The position numbers and the translations under genes were made by a program. Positions 60,061-64,000 of a DNA stretch of 64,000 nucleotides are shown here, in pieces. Numbering within the stretch: the stretch's first letter is position 1; every line of letters begins with the position of its first letter. A model generated the notes under the pieces. The model saw only the letters and a list, made by a program, of their open reading frames with translations, had not been told where the DNA came from and did not search any database. The DNA is from Acidobacteriota bacterium. Lineage in GTDB: Bacteria; Acidobacteriota; Terriglobia; Acidiferrales; UBA7541. Location: assembly GCA_013289585.1 (NCBI GenBank), contig JABCZR010000012.1, positions 89,328 to 153,327 of the forward strand, in the 5' to 3' direction.

Positions 60061-61146
60061 CTATGGCACGATCGAAAGAAAAATAAATGCGGCGAAAATG
60101 ACCAGGTGTACGATTCCCTGCAGCACCGTGGTGCGCCCTGTCCCCAACGTAATTACGCTGACGAGGAGCGTTAGGGCCATCAGCACTCCCTCTTTTGCAT
60201 TGATCCCCAAAGAGAGCGGTTTGTGCAGCAAAAGTGAGACGGCAGCGACCGCGGGAATGGTGAGTCCAATGCTCGCCAACGCAGAGCCTAATGCCAGATT
60301 CATGCTGGTCTGCAGGCGATTCGCTTTGGCGGCCCGGAAAGCTGCCAAGCCCTCGGGCAGGAGCACGAGACCGGCGATAACGATCCCAACAACACTCTTC
60401 GGCGCGCCTGCCTTCTCGATCCCGAATTCCATGCTCGGCGTAAGCGCCTTCGCCAGCGCTACCACGGCGACCAACGACACCAACAGAAGTGCGCTGCTTA
60501 GGAGCGCCACTCTATTACTTGGGGGAGGAGCATGCACTTCTTCGGTGCCTCCGCTCGCCGGGAGGAAAAATTCGCGATGGCGCACGGTTTGTACAAACAA
60601 GAACGACCCGTATAGCACAAGAGACACAGTAGCTGCGAAAATCAATTGAGCCGGGCTGAACGTTGGCCCTTCCCTGGTTGTGGTGACACTGGGAAAAACG
60701 AGCGTCAAAGCAGTGAGTGCAATCAGCACAACCAGTGCCGCGTTTGCCCCCTGGAGCTGAAACGATTGCTCGCGATGGCGCATTCCACCCGCCAACAGGC
60801 ACAGTCCAACGATTCCATTGCACACAATCATCACCGCGGCGAAGACGGTGTCCCGCGCCAATACCGCTTTTTCAGGTCCTCCAGTGATCATCACCGATAC
60901 GATCAGCGCCACTTCAATAATGGTGACGGCGACCGCGAGGACTAACGTCCCGAAAGGTTCGCCGACCCGGAACGCTACGACTTCTGCGTGATAGACTGCC
61001 GCGAACACCGCGGCGATCAACGCAAATGCCTCCGCCGCTGCCAGCGGTCCGCCGGAGCCGAGCAACAACTGGAGCACCAGCACGATGCAAGCGACGAGTG
61101 GCCAGGTCCAGGCCCACCAGGGAATTCGTACTGGAGTCGATGCCAT
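60061..61146 (-). CDS. chaA: Calcium/sodium:proton antiporter ChaA
   Basis: 361 residues with about ten membrane helices. The CaCA-family acidic motif in VTIIEVALIVSVMITGGPEKAVLARDTVFAAVMIVCNGIVGLCLLAGG and the second copy GIVIAGLVLLPEGLAAFRAAKANRLQTSMNLALGSALASIGLTIP are the two alpha repeats. It exports Ca2+ or Na+ against protons. ATG 61146 chosen; the extension to 61224 is not hydrophobic. It lies between the two copies of the SGNH 3' end. Confidence 0.9.
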   Translation of the reverse strand: MASTPVRIPWWAWTWPLVACIVLVLQLLLGSGGPLAAAEAFALIAAVFAAVYHAEVVAFRVGEPFGTLVLAVAVTIIEVALIVSVMITGGPEKAVLARDTVFAAVMIVCNGIVGLCLLAGGMRHREQSFQLQGANAALVVLIALTALTLVFPSVTTTREGPTFSPAQLIFAATVSLVLYGSFLFVQTVRHREFFLPASGGTEEVHAPPPSNRVALLSSALLLVSLVAVVALAKALTPSMEFGIEKAGAPKSVVGIVIAGLVLLPEGLAAFRAAKANRLQTSMNLALGSALASIGLTIPAVAAVSLLLHKPLSLGINAKEGVLMALTLLVSVITLGTGRTTVLQGIVHLVIFAAFIFLSIVP

Positions 61147-61334
61147 CGGTTCCCTTCCGATACCCGCGCAGGCAAGATAGCACGACACCGCCCGGATTTG
61201 GCATGGACGGATAGCTCGGCACAATATTTACAGACGGTTTGGCCTGCACGGGGATCCATCCGTACGTGCGGTTCCGCAGCCAATAACTGTTGATATATCT
61301 GTATGGTACTGTAACGAACAGGGAAAAGTGTGAG

Positions 61335-61366
61335 GCCCCCGACCTGGTCGGGGGCTTTTCTTTTTT
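61335..61366 (+). terminator. Strong terminator with no clear upstream gene
   Basis: GCCCCCGA and TCGGGGGC pair around CCTGG, followed by TTTTCTTTTTT on the plus strand. No plus-strand gene precedes it for over 1.4 kb, since ChaA is on the minus strand. Confidence 0.85.
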
Positions 61367-61450
61367 GCGGCTCATTTCACCCAGCAGAGTTTCTTCCTCT
61401 CCATCATGAATTCTCCACGCGAATTCTTCTGCCGGATTTCGGCTTCCCTG

Positions 61451-61609
61451 GTCGATTATTTTTCCGCGATGGTGGATGACCAGGGCTTGCTCAAGAAAGA
61501 GTTGAGCCAGGATGACTTACACCCCAATTCCGTCGGCTACGCCGTGATGGTGCCGCTAGCGAAAAGAGCCATCCAGGCCGCTTTGCGACAGAAGGTTGGG
61601 ACAAACTAG
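61451..61609 (+). pseudogene. Duplicated C-terminal fragment of the SGNH hydrolase
   Basis: The encoded VDYFSAMVDDQGLLKKELS...LHPN...YAVMVPLAKRAIQAALRQKVGTN matches the end of the SGNH hydrolase at 59059-59886 (LDYFSAMVDDQGLLKKELSEDGLHPN...). The similarity continues past the stop for about 50 bases (ACTCCACTCC.GATCAC, GAATGGGCTCGT). The copies begin at about 59729 and 61452. No catalytic Ser block is present, so the fragment cannot be active. An in-frame ATG at 61406 precedes it without a good ribosome binding site. Confidence 0.85.
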
Positions 61610-61668
61610 ACTCCACTCCAGATCACACTTCTTCGCGAGAATGGGCTCGTGTTTAAGTTTCGGTAGCG

Positions 61669-63093
61669 CTACGGCGCGACTTGCACCGCTGGCGGTTTCC
61701 ACGTCCCATCGCCCGGTGGAAGAATGGACGGCGGAGTTTCCTTCGGCCAGTACAGGCGCATGACCAAGTATATCGGACCGTCTGGAGCCGGGAGCCAGTT
61801 GGCTTTTTTGTCGGCAGCCGGAGCATCCTTCTGAATATAGATTGTCAGCGAGCCGTCAGAGTTCTTCTTCAAGCCCGGCAGCATCGGAGAGTTGATTAAG
61901 TAGCGATTGATTTGGTTCTGAATCAGCAACTGGGTCTTGCCATCGTACATCGTGACGGACCAAAATGCGTTGACCGGAGGATATTGTCCGGCAGCGAAAG
62001 TAATCGTGTAATTGTGCTTGCTGCCATCAAGTGGCTGCCCGTCACTGGCAGTTTTGGCCGCAGGATACATAGCTTCAACAGCGTCGTTGCCGTAGATGCC
62101 AGCCAATGCTGAGCCAGCACGGAGCAGGTAATTTCCATTGTAAAACGCCCGGTTGCCGAACGCGGCTCCGACGGTCCAACCGTTGATGTCTTTGCCGATG
62201 TTGAGTTTCGCTTTCTCAATTGCCTCATAGCCTTCCTTGACGGCTAAGCCTAGCTCGCCCTTTTGCACCTCCGAAAGTTTTGCTAAATCGAAGGGTTTTC
62301 CAGCTTCGATTCCCACCGTTGCAAACTTCGCCCGCAGCGCAGTCTCTTCAGGAGGCGTTGGGCAGAACTGGAGCAGGAAATTCAAATATGCCGGAAAGTC
62401 CAACTTGAACGCATCATCCGTGAACTTCGGGAAATCAGGCGCCGGTAGCGCCGCTGGTGGTGGCTGATGGGTGAACGCGGACAGCGTCTGTGCTTTATAA
62501 GCCGCTTGAATCTTCTTCACATTCTCCATGTCGCTCGGGTTAAACAACTGCGTGCGGATGACGGCGAGGGAGAACTGCGTCTCTGATGGGAAAACCTTTT
62601 TGATACCGGCAGGGGTTGTACCGCTCCAGCCCGGCCCCGAAACCATGTAGCAGCCCGGATCATTCCCGGTTGCGCGGCTGCCGATGTAGGCGTAGTTCTG
62701 TGAATACAGGTCGGCTATTTCGAACGTGTAGTAGCGACCCTTCTCAACCTTCGGAACACACAGGACGATGGGCTCAGCCCGTAAGTCCATCTGCACGATC
62801 GAATAAGGGGTATCGCTATTGGGCGTTACGATGCTGGTGTCCTTATAAGTGAACACCCGAGCCTCGTTGAGGACTGTGTTAAACGGTCCTTTGTACTGCG
62901 AGTTCGTGGTGTCCACATTGAACTGGTACAGCGCCTTGTATGCAGCAATCATCGGAAAACCGTAAACGTACGCTTCCTGATAGATGTCTTTGTTCGACAC
63001 TGCTTGACGGACCGGGCCGTTGTCTCTGGAACAGGATATGACGGAGAGAGAGGTCGCCAGGACTACCACAAGCCAAAAAGTCCTCGTCTTCAT
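61669..63093 (-). CDS. DUF1254/DUF1214-domain lipoprotein
   Basis: 474 residues. The signal ends at a lipobox (TSLSVISC, Cys21). DUF1254 is recognised from YQEAYVYGFPMIAAYKALYQFNVD, VTPNSDTPYSIVQMDLRAEPIVLCVP, RYYTFEIADLYSQNYAYIGSR. The DUF1214 half has FAAGQYPPVNAFWSVTMYDGKTQLLIQNQINRYLINS and PDGPIYLVMRLYWPKE. Family members are periplasmic or surface proteins of unclear function. It is monocistronic and convergent with the SGNH fragment. Confidence 0.88.
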   Translation of the reverse strand: MKTRTFWLVVVLATSLSVISCSRDNGPVRQAVSNKDIYQEAYVYGFPMIAAYKALYQFNVDTTNSQYKGPFNTVLNEARVFTYKDTSIVTPNSDTPYSIVQMDLRAEPIVLCVPKVEKGRYYTFEIADLYSQNYAYIGSRATGNDPGCYMVSGPGWSGTTPAGIKKVFPSETQFSLAVIRTQLFNPSDMENVKKIQAAYKAQTLSAFTHQPPPAALPAPDFPKFTDDAFKLDFPAYLNFLLQFCPTPPEETALRAKFATVGIEAGKPFDLAKLSEVQKGELGLAVKEGYEAIEKAKLNIGKDINGWTVGAAFGNRAFYNGNYLLRAGSALAGIYGNDAVEAMYPAAKTASDGQPLDGSKHNYTITFAAGQYPPVNAFWSVTMYDGKTQLLIQNQINRYLINSPMLPGLKKNSDGSLTIYIQKDAPAADKKANWLPAPDGPIYLVMRLYWPKETPPSILPPGDGTWKPPAVQVAP

Positions 63094-63191
63094 TGGGTGC
63101 CCTTTCTGAACAAGTTGGTGCTAGCGGCCAACTATAGCGGGAACGGTGCGCAGTTCGACTGTCAAAAGCAACAGGGGCTCACTAAATCCCG

Positions 63192-63217
63192 AACGCGCAA
63201 ACCGGACATCAAGTGGA
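63192..63217. repeat. 26-base direct repeat, left copy
   Basis: AACGCGCAAACCGGACATCA followed by AGTGGA; an identical copy is at 63868-63893. It lies 88 bases before the start of the small barrel-like gene. Confidence 0.9.
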
Positions 63218-63304
63218 TACTGGGAGCCACCTTCCTGGTAAGACGACTTATCGGGACTTGCTGATATTATGGCAACTCACGAGGCAAGTGGACTCGGACA
63301 TCCA

Positions 63305-63814
63305 ATGAACGCGACAAAGGGCATCTTGATAGCATCTCTATTCCTGTGCACCGGAAACGCTTTCGCGCAATCGGTAGAGAAGGAGCCTGCCGCCATCGTG
63401 GAGCTTGGTGGAGCGGCTAATTGGAATATCAAAGACGGCGGTTCGAATTTCGGTCCGAGTGTTGCCGTTGAAGTTACGCCGATAGAGAAGTGGCTGGAAC
63501 TTGAGGCGGGAGTCACGCCGCTTTTCAGCAGGCAAACGACTGAATGGGATATCGACCTGCTATTCAAGAAGCCTTGGACGCTCTCGAAAAAAGCGGAGTT
63601 TATGGTCGGTGTTGGTCCGCAGTGGGTTCACTCGACGAGTTACGGCAAAACAACGAACTCCGTCAGTGGTGAAGCCGTACTTGATTTTATGTTCTGGCCT
63701 TCCAAGAAGCACAGATTCGGTTGGTACCTCGAACCGAGCTACGAGTACAACTTCGGACGGGGCCATGAGCAATCGCTTGGCATAACCGGCGGTTTATTGA
63801 TTGCGATTCGATAA
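63305..63814 (+). CDS. Small exported beta-rich protein, possibly outer-membrane barrel
   Basis: 169 residues. A signal peptide (MNATKGILIASLFLCTGNAFAQ) leads to alternating strands with Tyr/Trp/Phe pairs (AAIVELGGAANWNIKDGGSNFGPSVAVEVTPIEKWLELEAGVTPLF, KAEFMVGVGPQWVHSTSY, FGWYLEPSYEYNFGRGHEQSLGITGGLLIAIR) and a C-terminal strand. This resembles an eight-stranded outer-membrane barrel. Function unknown. It is bracketed by 26-base direct repeats. Confidence 0.65.
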   Translation: MNATKGILIASLFLCTGNAFAQSVEKEPAAIVELGGAANWNIKDGGSNFGPSVAVEVTPIEKWLELEAGVTPLFSRQTTEWDIDLLFKKPWTLSKKAEFMVGVGPQWVHSTSYGKTTNSVSGEAVLDFMFWPSKKHRFGWYLEPSYEYNFGRGHEQSLGITGGLLIAIR

Positions 63815-64000
63815 AACCCTTTGGGGACGTTCGCGATAATTTCAACCCGATGGCCTAACTCCTGATAAACGCGCAAACCGGACATCAAGTGGAATCTCGC
63901 TGACTCCCCAGAAGTCCAGTTGGGGGAAAACCGGATTCTATTGACCTCCTTGGGCATCCCCCTATAGCATCCTTTAACTGTCCCAACAAAATGCACCGGG
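63815..64000. other. Right end of the window, no gene supported
   Basis: The 186 bases contain the right copy of the 26-base direct repeat and no frame I can support. A minus-strand frame to 63996 has a codon composition like a shadow and ends under the barrel-like gene. Confidence 0.4.
63868..63893. repeat. 26-base direct repeat, right copy
   Basis: Identical to 63192-63217 and in the same orientation. The two copies are 676 bases apart and enclose the small barrel-like gene. Confidence 0.9.

Noticed and set aside
63739..63996. 85-codon minus-strand frame at the right end
   Set aside because: Its first part overlaps the barrel-like gene in antisense and it reads through the direct repeat; no ribosome binding site or family.
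1..64000. CRISPR arrays, prophage or intact insertion sequences
   Set aside because: No regularly spaced repeats, no cas genes, no integrase or transposase were seen; the repeats found are short hairpins or direct repeats.

Overview
The window is a 64 kb stretch of a GC-rich (roughly 60%) bacterial chromosome. It has dense coding, mostly short intergenic gaps, one tRNA, no rRNA and no CRISPR array. Several traits point to an acidobacterium (Terriglobia-like): the N-terminus of an orphan MacB/FtsX-type permease at the left edge, a winged-helix/TPR regulator, a TIGR03118 protein whose Ig-like domain is split by membrane helices, DUF1254, CarD, LptE and Mla genes, and many small hairpin repeats. 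The taxonomic call is inference from gene style, not from a marker gene.

Left part (1-19,000). A lipid-transport operon mlaE-mlaF-mlaD has an ATPase lacking two catalytic residues and an MCE protein with a regular 34-residue repeat. It is followed by two thymidylate-kinase-like genes, a Ppx/GppA-HD protein, SixA, and a convergent CHAD protein with a degenerate Ppx-like C-terminal half. These look like one polyphosphate/nucleotide module and are the best candidate for an undescribed system. Then come tRNA-Leu(CAA), a PilZ remnant, a small Lys/Gln-rich secreted protein, a family-2 exo-glucosaminidase-like glycosidase, the winged-helix/TPR regulator, the TIGR03118 protein, a glycine-zipper secreted protein and an XRE regulator.

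Middle (19,000-37,700). Three minus-strand genes (ABC exporter, FAD oxidoreductase, membrane alpha/beta hydrolase) precede an MFS transporter. That transporter is divergent from a TetR regulator across a perfect inverted-repeat operator. Next is the housekeeping run rfaE2-mfd-surA-yhaM-like, then small enzymes (DinB, deazaflavin-dependent reductase family, metallo-hydrolase), a membrane protein, and two adjacent toxin-antitoxin pairs (HigBA-like and HicBA).

Right part (37,700-64,000). Mostly conserved genes: dus, PilZ, a double VOC protein, rsmI, an FmdB zinc ribbon, galU and tsaD; the 5-oxoprolinase genes pxpB-pxpC-pxpA, riddled with REP-like hairpins, one inserted in frame in pxpB; then DUF4304, carD, tsaB-rimI, and the lipid/envelope run psd-pssA-usg-like-lptE-holA. 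A phosphoesterase, rpsT, a Ycf46-like AAA ATPase, an SGNH hydrolase, ChaA, a duplicated 3' fragment of the SGNH gene, a DUF1254 lipoprotein and a small beta-barrel-like protein between 26-bp direct repeats close the window.
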